A stretch of 64,000 nucleotides of DNA, from the NCBI RefSeq assembly GCF_002117935.1, contig NZ_BDJE01000011.1, positions 94,425 through 158,424 of the forward strand, in the 5' to 3' direction. A program made the translations under genes and the position numbers. Below, piece after piece: positions 27,036 through 34,767 of the stretch. The notes below the pieces were generated by a model. The model had not been told where the DNA came from. It worked only from the letters and a program-made list of their open reading frames with translations, and made no database searches. How positions within the stretch are numbered: position 1 is the stretch's first letter; every line of letters begins with the position of its first letter. Origin of the DNA: Nocardioides sp. PD653-B2. Its GTDB lineage: Bacteria; Actinomycetota; Actinomycetes; Propionibacteriales; Nocardioidaceae.

Positions 27036-27724
27036 GACGGCGCGTCGGAGCGCAACGCGGCGACCAGGGCGACGACGTCGTCGACGACGCCGCGCACGAC
27101 GGGCAGGCGCGACATCCGGATGAGCCGGTCGACGACCGGCACGATCCTGCCGACGAGCATCCGGCTGCGAGCCTGGCCGGGGCTGGCGTCGTACACCCAG
27201 AAGAGCACGATGCCCATCTGCATCAGCCACAGCAGCTGGGGCAGCTCCTGGCGCAGGGCGGGCGCCAGCTTGAGGTCGGCACCCTCCACCAGCGACCCGA
27301 ACAGCGCGATGCTCGCGTCCCGCGCCCCCGCGGACTCCGGGCTGAACGGCGAGAGCGGGCTGGCCGGGTCCGCGGCGTTCTTGAAGAACTGGCCCGCGAA
27401 CTCGTGGCTCGGCTCGGCCACGTCCAGCCAGGCGAGCAGCACGCCCTCGAGCCGCCGCGCGAACACCGTCTCCCGGGCGAGCACGGCGCCCGCCGCCTCG
27501 GCGTGCTCCTCCTGCATCTGGTCGTAGAACGCCTGGATGAGGTGTTCCTTCGACCCGAAGTAGTAGTAGGCGTTCCCGAGCGAGACACCGGCCTCGGAGG
27601 CGATGGCGCGCATCGTGGTCTTGCCGTAGCCCTTGTCACGGAAGAGCCGCATCGCCGAGTCGACGATCGCCCGTCGGGTCTGCTCAGCCTTGGGGGAGCG
27701 GGCGGCAGGTTCCGGCACAGTCAT
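27032..27724 (-). CDS. TetR-family regulator, probable repressor of the 28.5 kb divergent promoter
   Basis: 230 residues. HTH: RRAIVDSAMRLFRDKGYGKTTMRAIASEAGVSLGNAYYYFGSKEHLIQAFYD, residues about 20-72, of the AcrR type with the YYYFGSKE recognition-helix end. The ATG at 27724 has GGAGG 11 bases upstream; GTG 27736 is too close to it. The gene is third in the operon whose promoter region carries two perfect TTGAACATGTTCAA palindromes, a typical TetR/AcrR-type site, so autoregulation is inferred. Confidence 0.88.
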   Translation of the reverse strand: MTVPEPAARSPKAEQTRRAIVDSAMRLFRDKGYGKTTMRAIASEAGVSLGNAYYYFGSKEHLIQAFYDQMQEEHAEAAGAVLARETVFARRLEGVLLAWLDVAEPSHEFAGQFFKNAADPASPLSPFSPESAGARDASIALFGSLVEGADLKLAPALRQELPQLLWLMQMGIVLFWVYDASPGQARSRMLVGRIVPVVDRLIRMSRLPVVRGVVDDVVALVAALRSDAPS

Positions 27725-28109
27725 CAGCGTAGTCACCTCCCGCAGGACCGCTCGGGCCCGTCGAGGACGCCAGCAGGTGCCGGATCCCGGCCGCGGTGTA
27801 CGCCGCGCCGCGGGCCAGCGGGAGCATCGACGGCCGGGCCAGCCGCTCGGCCATGCCGCGGTGGTGACGCGTGGCCCACAGGCACATCACCCAGGCGCGC
27901 TCGTGCGTCCAGACCGCGCCGTCGTCGCCGACCACCGTGATCTCGTCCAGCGTCCGCTCGTGGTCGAGCGTGGGGAACCGCTCGCGTGCCTCCCGCGACC
28001 CGGCCGGCACCAGCTCGAGCGGCACGATCAGCGGCTGCCGCCCGAGCCAGTCGGCGAAGCGCACGCACAGCGGGCACCCGGGGTCGGTGAGCACGGTCAG
28101 CCGGTTCAT
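27684..28109 (-). CDS. DCC-type thiol oxidoreductase-like protein (DUF393)
   Basis: 141 residues. The N-terminus VLTDPGCPLCVRFADWLG has the C-x2-C pair (Cys12, Cys15) of a thioredoxin-like fold, and the rest (FPTLDHERTLDEITVVGDDGAVWTHERAWVMCLWAT) fits the DUF393/DCC family of predicted thiol-disulfide oxidoreductases. The start overlaps the upstream membrane gene (ATGA) and its 3' end runs 41 bp into the TetR gene. Confidence 0.75.
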   Translation of the reverse strand: MNRLTVLTDPGCPLCVRFADWLGRQPLIVPLELVPAGSREARERFPTLDHERTLDEITVVGDDGAVWTHERAWVMCLWATRHHRGMAERLARPSMLPLARGAAYTAAGIRHLLASSTGPSGPAGGDYADDCAGTCRPLPQG

Positions 28110-28519
28110 CGCGGGTAGGCCGGCGTCGGCGGGATGAAGGTCTGCGGCGGCACCGGCGCGCTGCGCAGGCTCTCCATCCGGCTCCGGCGGCGGATCGCGT
28201 TGAAGACGTAGACGTTGAAGAAGTGCAGGACGCCCAGGGTCAGCATCACCACACCGACCTTGATGCTGAGGGTGTCGAAGAGCCCGCCCAGGTCCTCGAC
28301 CGGGTCGCTGATCCGCAGGAACAGCACCACGAAGCCCAGGTTGAGCAGGTAGAAGCCGACCACGAGCAGCTTGTTGACGGCGTTCGCGAGGGCGTCGTCC
28401 CCGGCGAAGACGTCCTGCAGGAAGACGCGGCCGTTGCGCGACAGGGTGGTCGCCACCCAGATCGTGAGCGGGACGGTGATGAGCAGGTAGACGAGGTAGG
28501 TGCCGACGGTCCAGGTCAT
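28106..28519 (-). CDS. Integral membrane protein of unknown function
   Basis: 137 residues with three clear hydrophobic segments (about 5-25, 48-70, 86-105) and a basic, proline-rich C-terminus (YVFNAIRRRSRMESLRS then PVPPQTFIPPTPAYPR). It is the first gene of the TetR operon and starts 23 bp from the nearer palindromic operator. The family is not recognised. Co-expression with a DUF393 protein suggests a membrane redox or envelope-stress function, but this is a guess. Confidence 0.7.
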   Translation of the reverse strand: MTWTVGTYLVYLLITVPLTIWVATTLSRNGRVFLQDVFAGDDALANAVNKLLVVGFYLLNLGFVVLFLRISDPVEDLGGLFDTLSIKVGVVMLTLGVLHFFNVYVFNAIRRRSRMESLRSAPVPPQTFIPPTPAYPR

Positions 28520-28542
28520 GGGTGGATCTCCATCCGGAAGAG

Positions 28543-28602
28543 TTGAACATGTTCAATTCGAGGTGTTGGAGAGACCGTACGACACTTTTTGAACATGTTC
28601 AA
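28543..28602. promoter_or_regulatory. Twin TTGAACATGTTCAA operators in the divergent promoter region
   Basis: Two identical perfect 14-bp palindromes lie at 28543-28556 and 28589-28602, 46 bp centre to centre, between the membrane-protein operon (start 28519) and the dehalogenase gene (start 28635). Palindromes of this form are typical TetR/AcrR operators. The spacer is markedly richer in A and T than the surroundings, as expected for a promoter. The TetR encoded in the operon should repress both directions. Confidence 0.8.
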
Positions 28603-28634
28603 GTAGGGGTGGGGTGACCTGCCAGACTGGGGCG

Positions 28635-29546
28635 ATGCAGACGTTCCGTACGCCCGACGACCGGTTCGCCGGCCTCCCCGACTACCCGTGGGAGCCGGCG
28701 TACGCCGACGTCCCGGATCCCGACGCCTCGGACGGCGGCACCCTCCGGATCGCCTACGTCGAGGCCGGCCCGGCCGACGGCCCGGTCGCGCTGCTGCTGC
28801 ACGGCGAGCCGTCCTGGTCGTTCCTGTACCGGCACGTCATCCCGGTGCTCACCGACGCGGGCATCCGGGTGGTCGCGCCCGACCTCGTCGGGTTCGGCCG
28901 CTCCGACAAGCCGACCCGCCCCGAGGACCACTCGTTCGCCCGGCACGTCGCGTGGATGCGGGCCCTGGCCTTCGACCACCTCGACCTGCGCGACGTGACC
29001 CTCGTCGGCCAGGACTGGGGTGGCCTGATCGGGCTCCGCCTGGTCGCCGAGCACCCCGACCGGTTCGCCCGCGTGGTCGCGGCCAACACCGGCCTGTCGA
29101 CCGGCGACTTCGACATGCCCGAGATCTGGTGGCAGTTCCGCCGGGCCGTCGAGACCGCCGACGTGCTCGACATCGGGCGGCTGGTCGCCTCCGGCTGCGC
29201 GCGCGGGATGAGCGACGAGGTGCGGGCGGCGTACGACGCCCCGTTCCCCGACGAGGGGTCGAAGGCCGGACCGCGGGCGATGCCCACGCTGGTCCCCACA
29301 CGCCCCGACGACCCGGCCAGTGACGCCAATCGCGCCGCGTGGGAGGTGCTGTCCGCCTGGGACAGGCCGTTCCTCGTCGCCTTCTCCGACAGCGACCCGA
29401 TCACGGGCGCGATGGCGCCGATCCTGCGCAAGCTCGTCCCGGGCACGGCCGGGCTCGACCACCCGACGATCGCCGGGGCCGGCCACTTCCTCCAGGAGGA
29501 CGCCGGCACCGAGCTCGGCCGGGTGGTCCGCGACTTCATGGCCTAG
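28635..29546 (+). CDS. Haloalkane dehalogenase, HLD-I like
   Basis: 303 residues, alpha/beta-hydrolase fold. Catalytic residues are visible: nucleophile Asp127 in VGQDWGG, with the halide-binding Trp128 beside it, oxyanion and halide residues in HGEPSW (56-61), the acid Asp252 or Asp254 in FSDSDPI, and His284 in GAGHFLQE. The HGEPSW/QDWGG pattern fits subfamily I (DhlA/DhmA-like) enzymes that hydrolyse carbon-halogen bonds to alcohols. It is divergent from the TetR operon and probably TetR-controlled. The natural substrate is unknown. The TAG stop overlaps the trpS stop in CTAG. Confidence 0.88.
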   Translation: MQTFRTPDDRFAGLPDYPWEPAYADVPDPDASDGGTLRIAYVEAGPADGPVALLLHGEPSWSFLYRHVIPVLTDAGIRVVAPDLVGFGRSDKPTRPEDHSFARHVAWMRALAFDHLDLRDVTLVGQDWGGLIGLRLVAEHPDRFARVVAANTGLSTGDFDMPEIWWQFRRAVETADVLDIGRLVASGCARGMSDEVRAAYDAPFPDEGSKAGPRAMPTLVPTRPDDPASDANRAAWEVLSAWDRPFLVAFSDSDPITGAMAPILRKLVPGTAGLDHPTIAGAGHFLQEDAGTELGRVVRDFMA

Positions 29547-30502
29547 CCCAAGCCCATCGCCGCCTCGGCCGCCGCGAGCACCGGCGCGGTCACCGCGCGG
29601 CAGCGCGCCGCGCCCGCGTCGTAGACGCCGGAGACGTACGCCGGGTCGGCGGCCAGCTCGGCGTACCGCTTCTGCACCGGCTCGAGCTCGGCGACCACCG
29701 CGTCGGTGACCGCCCGCTTGAGGGCGCCGTACGTCGTGATGCCCTCCGCCGACCCGCCGCACGCGGTGAGGATGTCGAGCAGGTTGGTGACGCCGGGCTT
29801 CTCCGGTGCGGCGCGAACGGCGTCCGGGCCGGTGTCGGAGTCGGTGACCGCCCGCGCCACCTTGCGGCGTACGACGTCCGGGCTGTCGAGCAGGCGCACG
29901 ACGCCCTGGGCGTCGGGGTCCGACTTGCCCATCTTCCGGGTCGGGTCGCTGAGCAGCCGCACGCGCGCGCCCGCGGCCGGCACGGTGATCTCCGGGACCG
30001 TGAAGACCTCGCCGTACGTCCGGTTGAAGCGGAGCGCGAGGTCGCGGGTGATCTCGATGTGCTGGCGCTGGTCGTCGCCGACCGGCACCCGCTCGGGCCG
30101 GTAGAGCAGGATGTCGGCCGCCATCAGCGCCGGGTAGGTGTAGAGCGAGACCCGGGTCGAGTCGACGCCCCGGCCCTTGTCCTTGAACTGGATCATCCGG
30201 TTCAGCTCGCCCGTGTACGCCGTGCACTCGAGCAGGTAGGCCAGCTGGGCGTGCGCGGGCACCCGGCTCTGCACGAAGAGCGTGGACTCGTCGAGCCCGA
30301 CGGCGAGCAGGAGGGTCGCTGTCTCCTGCACGAGCGAGCGCAGCCGGGCCGGGTCGTGGGGCGTGGTCATCGCGTGCAGGTCCGCGATGCCGTAGTAGCA
30401 GTCGGCGTCGCGCTGGCGGGCCGCCATCGGGCGCAGCGCGCCGAGGAGGTTGCCGAGGGTGAGGTGTCCGCTGGGGGTGAGCAGCGAGAGCGTGCGGGTC
30501 AT
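29543..30502 (-). CDS. trpS: Tryptophanyl-tRNA synthetase
   Basis: 319 residues. Class I synthetase with the HIGH motif as HLTLGN (13-18) and KMSKS as KMGKS (190-194); PVGDDQRQHIE and AVTDSDT are TrpRS landmarks. It departs from ordinary actinobacterial TrpRS: it begins LLTPSGHL rather than SGVQPTG, and has KMGKS rather than KMSKS. This suggests an auxiliary or attenuation-controlled type. His43, whose change to Asn gives indolmycin resistance in Geobacillus, is retained (DLHAM). A candidate Trp-codon leader lies upstream. Whether a second trpS exists elsewhere cannot be seen. Confidence 0.93.
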   Translation of the reverse strand: MTRTLSLLTPSGHLTLGNLLGALRPMAARQRDADCYYGIADLHAMTTPHDPARLRSLVQETATLLLAVGLDESTLFVQSRVPAHAQLAYLLECTAYTGELNRMIQFKDKGRGVDSTRVSLYTYPALMAADILLYRPERVPVGDDQRQHIEITRDLALRFNRTYGEVFTVPEITVPAAGARVRLLSDPTRKMGKSDPDAQGVVRLLDSPDVVRRKVARAVTDSDTGPDAVRAAPEKPGVTNLLDILTACGGSAEGITTYGALKRAVTDAVVAELEPVQKRYAELAADPAYVSGVYDAGAARCRAVTAPVLAAAEAAMGLG

Positions 30503-30521
30503 GGGGTCTCCAGAGGTGAGA

Positions 30522-30649
30522 GCCCACGGGTGGTGCCGACCCGGAAATGCGCGACGGCCGCCCGTGGGCGGCCGAGGTGAAGTGGGTGTGCTTCGAGCAG
30601 GGTCCGCCGGTCAGGCGGGCCACCACTGGGTGGAAGGGATCGTCAGCAC
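30522..30649 (-). promoter_or_regulatory. Candidate tryptophan attenuator of trpS
   Basis: The leader encodes a 12-residue peptide with tandem Trp codons (30611-30649). A nine-base perfect hairpin CGGCCGCCC/GGGCGGCCG (30555-30574) follows. Two competing pairings exist: the Trp-codon segment GGUGGCC (30618-30624) can pair with GGCCGCC (30567-30573), and GCCCACGGG (30561-30569) can pair with CCCGTGGGC (30522-30530). This mutually exclusive layout is the logic of ribosome-mediated attenuation, known for a trpS gene in Streptomyces. Confidence 0.6.
30611..30649 (-). CDS. trpS leader peptide MLTIPSTQWWPA
   Basis: GTG start at 30649, then 11 codons and TGA. Codons 9 and 10 are both TGG. An in-frame TAG four codons upstream of the GTG fixes the reading frame, so this is the only start. 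The ribosome site is weak. Two consecutive Trp codons in 12 are far above expectation and sit just before trpS, supporting a regulatory role. Confidence 0.55.
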   Translation of the reverse strand: MLTIPSTQWWPA

Positions 30650-30678
30650 GGTTTCACTCTAGCGGTAGCGTCCCGGAC

Positions 30679-31872
30679 ATGCCCGCCTGTGAGGGACCGG
30701 CCACGGTCGTCTTCGACCGCAGCCTCACCGAGTACGACTTCGGACCGTCCCACCCGATGTCTCCGCTGCGTGTCGACCTCACCATGCGGCTCGCCGACGA
30801 GCTCGGCGTGACGGCGGTGCGCCCGGGTCTGCGCCTGGTCGACGCCCCGATGGCCTCCGACGACCTGATCGCGACCGTGCACCGGCCCGGGCTGATCGAG
30901 GCCGTGATGCGAGCCGGTGCGGCCGGGAGCGGGTTCGACGAGAAGCACGGGCTCGGGACCGACGACAACCCGATCTTCGCGGGCATGCACCACGCCACCG
31001 CGCACATCGTCGGCGCCAGCGTCGAGGCCTTCCGCCAGGTGTGGTCGGGGGAGTCCCTGCACTCGGCGAACATCACCGGCGGGCTGCACCACGCGATGCC
31101 CGACCGGGCCAGCGGCTTCTGCATCTACAACGACGTCGCCGTCGGCATCCAGTACCTCCTCGACCAGGGCGCGCAGCGAGTGGCGTACGTCGACGTCGAC
31201 GTCCACCACGGCGACGGGGTCGAACGGATCTTCTGGGACGACCCGCGGGTGCTGACGATCTCGCTGCACGAGACCGGACAGATGCTCTTCCCCGGCACCG
31301 GCTTCTCGGGTGACCTCGGTGGCCCCGACGCCCTCGGCAGTGCGGTCAACGTGCCGCTGCCGCCGGGGACCGCCGACGGCGGCTGGCTCCGGGCCTTCCA
31401 CGCGGTGGTGCCGCCGCTGCTGCGCGAGTTCGCGCCGGAGGTCCTGGTGACGCAGCAGGGCTGCGACTCCCACGTCGAGGACCCGCTGGCCCACCTGATG
31501 CTCACCGTCGACGGCCAGCGCGCCACCTACCTGGCCCTCCACGACCTGGCCCACGAGCTCTGCGGCGGGCGCTGGGTGGTGACCGGAGGCGGCGGCTACG
31601 CGCTGGTCGAGGTCGTGCCGCGGGCCTGGACGCACCTGCTGGCGATCGTGGGCGGGCGGCCGCTCGACCCGGCCACCGAGACACCCGAGGGCTGGCGCGA
31701 CCACGTCCGTACGTCGCTGGGCCGGGTCGCACCGCACCGGATGACCGACGGCCGGACCCCGGCGTACCGCGACTGGTCCGCGGGCTACGACCCCGACACC
31801 TGGCTGGACCGGTCCATCCATGCGACCCGGATGGCGGCCTTCCCGCTGCACGGGCTCGACCCCCTGCCCTGA
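30679..31872 (+). CDS. acuC: AcuC-type histone deacetylase-family protein
   Basis: 397 residues. Zinc-dependent deacetylase fold: GLHHAMPDRASGFCIYNDVAVGI, VDVDVHHGDGVE with the metal ligands Asp and His, QGCDSH and GGGGYAL near the C-terminus. Bacterial AcuC removes acetyl groups from lysine, for example on acetyl-CoA synthetase. The start ATG is preceded by TAGCGT (30666-30671) at seven bases, so it is probably leaderless, and it is divergent from the trpS leader with about 30 bases between the starts. Confidence 0.9.
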   Translation: MPACEGPATVVFDRSLTEYDFGPSHPMSPLRVDLTMRLADELGVTAVRPGLRLVDAPMASDDLIATVHRPGLIEAVMRAGAAGSGFDEKHGLGTDDNPIFAGMHHATAHIVGASVEAFRQVWSGESLHSANITGGLHHAMPDRASGFCIYNDVAVGIQYLLDQGAQRVAYVDVDVHHGDGVERIFWDDPRVLTISLHETGQMLFPGTGFSGDLGGPDALGSAVNVPLPPGTADGGWLRAFHAVVPPLLREFAPEVLVTQQGCDSHVEDPLAHLMLTVDGQRATYLALHDLAHELCGGRWVVTGGGGYALVEVVPRAWTHLLAIVGGRPLDPATETPEGWRDHVRTSLGRVAPHRMTDGRTPAYRDWSAGYDPDTWLDRSIHATRMAAFPLHGLDPLP

Positions 31873-32082
31873 CCTGCGCAAACGTGGCAGAGTGAGTCGC
31901 GAGGAGAGGGTGTCGTGACCTCGGCGCGCCCCGATGGCAAGCGGACACGCCGGAGTCTCTCGAGCTACTTTGGTTGACCCCTTCCCCACGAGTCACATCA
32001 GGCCCTATTCTCACTGAGCGCGACGCGTGCACTCACCGGTGGGGAAGCCGGCGGCGCGTCAGACAGAAAGAATCGGTGCACG

Positions 32083-32286
32083 ATGGCTAGCAACTCCGGG
32101 GACAACCCCGAGTCGAAGTTCCTGACCGTCGCCGAAGTCGCGGCGATGATGCGTGTCTCCAAGATGACCGTCTACCGTCTCGTCCACAACGGCGACCTGC
32201 CGGCGGTGCGGGTGGGGCGGTCCTTCCGCGTCCTCGAGACCGACGTGGACGAGTACCTCCGGAAGAGCTTCTACAACGCCGGCTGA
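32083..32286 (+). CDS. Excisionase-family small HTH DNA-binding protein
   Basis: 67 residues. The whole protein is one winged HTH: LTVAEVAAMMRVSKMTVYRLVHNGDLPAVRVGRSFRV, as in MerR/excisionase-type HTH-17 proteins. It closely resembles the small HTH protein that precedes bS22 in Mycobacterium and Streptomyces, and differs from BldC. A GAAAGAATCGG stretch precedes the ATG. The 210-base gap upstream has TTGACC (31974-31979) and TATTCT (32006-32011), but 26 bases apart, too far to call a promoter. Confidence 0.9.
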   Translation: MASNSGDNPESKFLTVAEVAAMMRVSKMTVYRLVHNGDLPAVRVGRSFRVLETDVDEYLRKSFYNAG

Positions 32287-32424
32287 CCCGCGGCGACGGT
32301 GCCGCGCGACGAGACCGGGTCCACTTCGGACGGCCGATTCTGCGTGTCCGCATGCGGCGGATAGGCTGGGTCGGTCCTCCGGGCCGATCCGGGGGCAGCT
32401 GTACGGCTGTTGAAAGGTTTCCCT

Positions 32425-32526
32425 GTGGGTTCTGTCATCAAGAAGCGGCGCAAGCGCATGGCCAAGAAGAAGCACCGCAAGCTGCTGAAGAAGACGCGCG
32501 TCCAGCGTCGCAAGCTCGGCAAGTAA
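32425..32526 (+). CDS. Ribosomal small-subunit protein bS22 (AURKAIP1/COX24 domain)
   Basis: 33 residues starting at GTG 32425: a highly basic peptide ([19 protein letters not shown] then [14 protein letters not shown]). It matches the actinobacterial AURKAIP1/COX24-domain peptide that was found in the mycobacterial 30S decoding centre as bS22. GAAAGG lies about ten bases upstream. It is between the HTH gene and the epimerase gene, exactly as in Mycobacterium. Confidence 0.93.
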   Translation: MGSVIKKRRKRMAKKKHRKLLKKTRVQRRKLGK

Positions 32527-32542
32527 GCGCGCCGCACGCCGC

Positions 32543-33613
32543 ATGGGCAGCGCCGGCAGGGTCGTCCTGGTCACCGGGGTCTCACGCGACCTCGGGCGCC
32601 GGTTTGCGCGCGCTGCGGCGGCTGACCCTGCGGTCGACCGCGTCATCGGTGTCGACGCCGTGCCTCCGCACGGCGACATCGGCGACGTCTCCTTCGTGCG
32701 CGCCGACATCCGCAACCCGGTCATCGCGAAGGTCATCGTCAAGGAGGACGTCGACACCGTCGTCCACATGAGCGTCATCGCCACCCCCGGCAGTGCCGGC
32801 GGGCGAAACACGATGAAGGAGCTCAACGTCATCGGGACGATGCAGCTGCTCGCGGCCTGTCAGAAGGCACCCGGGCTCGAGCGTCTCGTGGTCAAGTCGA
32901 CGACGACGGTCTACGGCGCGAGCAGTCGCGACCCGGCGATGTTCACCGAGGACATGGAGCCGCGGCGCGCCGCCCGGGCGGGCTACGCCAAGGACGTCGC
33001 CGAGGTCGAGAGCTACGTGCGCGGGTTCGCCCGCCGCCGCCCCGACGTCGCGGTGACGCTCCTGCGCGCCGCCAACGTGATCGGCCCGCGCGTCACCAGC
33101 CCGCTCACGTCCTACTTCCGGCTCCCGGTCATCCCGACCGTGCTGGGCCACGACCCGCGCCTGCAGTTCCTGCACGAGCGCGACCTCATCGAGGTCCTGC
33201 GGCACGCCGCCGTGAACGACGTCGCCGGCACCTTCAACGTCGCCGGCGACGGGATCTTGATATTGTCCCAGGCCGTACGCCGCCTCCAGCGGCCGACCGT
33301 CGCCCTGCCGCCGTTCGCCGTCGGCGGCGTCGGCTCGGCGCTCCGCTCCGCCCGGCTCGCCGACTTCTCCCCGGAGCAGATCGACCTGCTCACCTATGGT
33401 CGCGGCGTCGACACGACCCGGATGCGCACCGGTCTGGGCTTCGAGCCCGCCTACACGACCGCCGAGGCTTTCGCCGACTTCGGCCTGACCCTGACGCCGA
33501 CCGGGGGCCGCGCCGAGAAGCTGCTGGCCCGGATGGCGCGCAGCCTGCCCGAGCCCGCGCCGGTGTCGTCCGCCCTGCCGCAGCCCGTCCCGGGAGGGGT
33601 CGACCATGGGTGA
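32543..33613 (+). CDS. NAD-dependent epimerase/dehydratase-family protein
   Basis: 356 residues. Extended SDR fold with VVLVTGVSRDLGRRFA (residues 7-22), ADIRNPVI, a Tyr-x3-Lys catalytic pair in RAGYAKDVAEVE, and LLRAANVIGPRV. The orthologue in Mycobacterium is annotated as a GalE-like protein, but its substrate is unproven. The first glycine motif is GVSRDLG rather than the usual GGAGFIG. The start is 16 bases after bS22 without its own ribosome site, and the stop overlaps the acyltransferase gene by eight bases. Confidence 0.85.
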   Translation: MGSAGRVVLVTGVSRDLGRRFARAAAADPAVDRVIGVDAVPPHGDIGDVSFVRADIRNPVIAKVIVKEDVDTVVHMSVIATPGSAGGRNTMKELNVIGTMQLLAACQKAPGLERLVVKSTTTVYGASSRDPAMFTEDMEPRRAARAGYAKDVAEVESYVRGFARRRPDVAVTLLRAANVIGPRVTSPLTSYFRLPVIPTVLGHDPRLQFLHERDLIEVLRHAAVNDVAGTFNVAGDGILILSQAVRRLQRPTVALPPFAVGGVGSALRSARLADFSPEQIDLLTYGRGVDTTRMRTGLGFEPAYTTAEAFADFGLTLTPTGGRAEKLLARMARSLPEPAPVSSALPQPVPGGVDHG

Positions 33614-34763
33614 CGCCGAGATCATCCCGATCGGGACCCGCGGCCGCCCGGGTCGTGGCACCGGCAGCAGCCGACCCTCGTCCGCCGCCCGCAGCCTCGC
33701 CGCCGGCGGCAAGCCGGCCGCCCCGGCCTCGGCGACGAGGGCCGCTCCGGCGAAGAAGGCGCCGCCCAAGAAGGCCGCACCGCCGAAGCAGGCGGCCGAG
33801 CCCGCCGTCGACCTGCCCGCCGACGTGCAGCGCGCCCCGACCACGACCCGCGACCGGGGCCCGATGTCCGGCATCCCCGCGGCCGACTGGCTCTCCGCCA
33901 TCAACCACGGCGCCCGCGAGGTCTTCGGTGAGCAGTGGGAGCCCCAGCTCGCCCAGTTCCTCGCCTTCCTCCGGCGCCGCGTGGCCGGCGACTTCACCGT
34001 CGACGAGTACGGCTTCGACCGCGAGATCACCGAGCGGTTCCTGATGGCGACCCTGCGCCCGATCGCGGAGAAGTGGTTCCGGGTCGAGGTGCGCGGCGCC
34101 GAGAACATCCCGGCTGAGGGCGGTGCGCTGGTGGTGTCGAACCACTCCGGCACGGTCCCGGTCGACGGCCTGATGACGCTGGTCTCGATCCACGACCACA
34201 CCGGCCGCTTCCTGCGCCCGCTCGGCGCCGACCTGGTCTTCAAGATGCCGTTCGTGAGCACCTTGGCGCGCAAGAGCGGCGCCACGCTCGCCTGCAACGA
34301 GGACGCCGAGCGGATGCTGCGCGGCGGCGAGCTCGTGGGCGTGTGGCCCGAGGGCTTCAAGGGCATCGGCAAGCCGTACGCCGAGCGCTACAAGCTCCAG
34401 CGCTTCGGCCGCGGCGGCTTCGTCTCGGCTGCCCTGCGCACCGGCGTCCCGATCATCCCGCTGTCCGTCGTGGGCGCGGAGGAGATCTACCCGCTGGTCG
34501 GCAACGTGCCGTCCCTGGCGCGGCTCCTCGGACTGCCCTACATCCCGATCACGCCGTTCTTCCCGCTGCTCGGCCCGCTCGGGCTGGTGCCGCTGCCGTC
34601 GAAGTGGCTGCTGGAGTTCGGTGAGCCGATCCGCACCGACGAGTTCGACGCGGGCGCGGCCGACGACCCGATGCTGGTCTTCAACGTCACCGACCAGGTG
34701 CGCGAGACCATCCAGCAGACGCTCTACTCACTGCTGATGAAGCGGCAGTCCGTCTTCCGCTGA
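33606..34763 (+). CDS. Lysophospholipid acyltransferase-family protein
   Basis: 385 residues. A low-complexity Ala/Lys/Pro/Arg-rich N-terminal region (about 1-85) precedes a PlsC-like domain with VVSNHSGTVPVDGLM (motif I, with His and a downstream Asp), KSGATLACNEDAERM and VWPEGFKGIGKPY (motif III). It probably acylates a glycerolipid or glycolipid at the inner face of the membrane. The Ala/Lys/Pro stretch (APAKKAPPKKAAPPKQAA) is unusual for an enzyme of this family. It forms a unit with bS22 and the epimerase. Confidence 0.85.
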   Translation: MGDAEIIPIGTRGRPGRGTGSSRPSSAARSLAAGGKPAAPASATRAAPAKKAPPKKAAPPKQAAEPAVDLPADVQRAPTTTRDRGPMSGIPAADWLSAINHGAREVFGEQWEPQLAQFLAFLRRRVAGDFTVDEYGFDREITERFLMATLRPIAEKWFRVEVRGAENIPAEGGALVVSNHSGTVPVDGLMTLVSIHDHTGRFLRPLGADLVFKMPFVSTLARKSGATLACNEDAERMLRGGELVGVWPEGFKGIGKPYAERYKLQRFGRGGFVSAALRTGVPIIPLSVVGAEEIYPLVGNVPSLARLLGLPYIPITPFFPLLGPLGLVPLPSKWLLEFGEPIRTDEFDAGAADDPMLVFNVTDQVRETIQQTLYSLLMKRQSVFR

Positions 34764-34767
34764 CCGC

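Noticed and set aside
30522..30660. T-box riboswitch upstream of trpS
   Set aside because: No T-box sequence (AGGGTGGAACCGCG-like) or specifier stem is seen; the tandem TGG leader explains the region better.
31974..32011. Promoter TTGACC ... TATTCT before the small HTH gene
   Set aside because: The two hexamers are 26 bases apart, outside the workable spacing; no better pair was found.
32083..32286. BldC orthologue for the 67-residue HTH protein
   Set aside because: The sequence fits the small excisionase-type HTH that precedes bS22 in Mycobacterium; it lacks the BldC pattern LLTPAEVATMFRVDPKTV.
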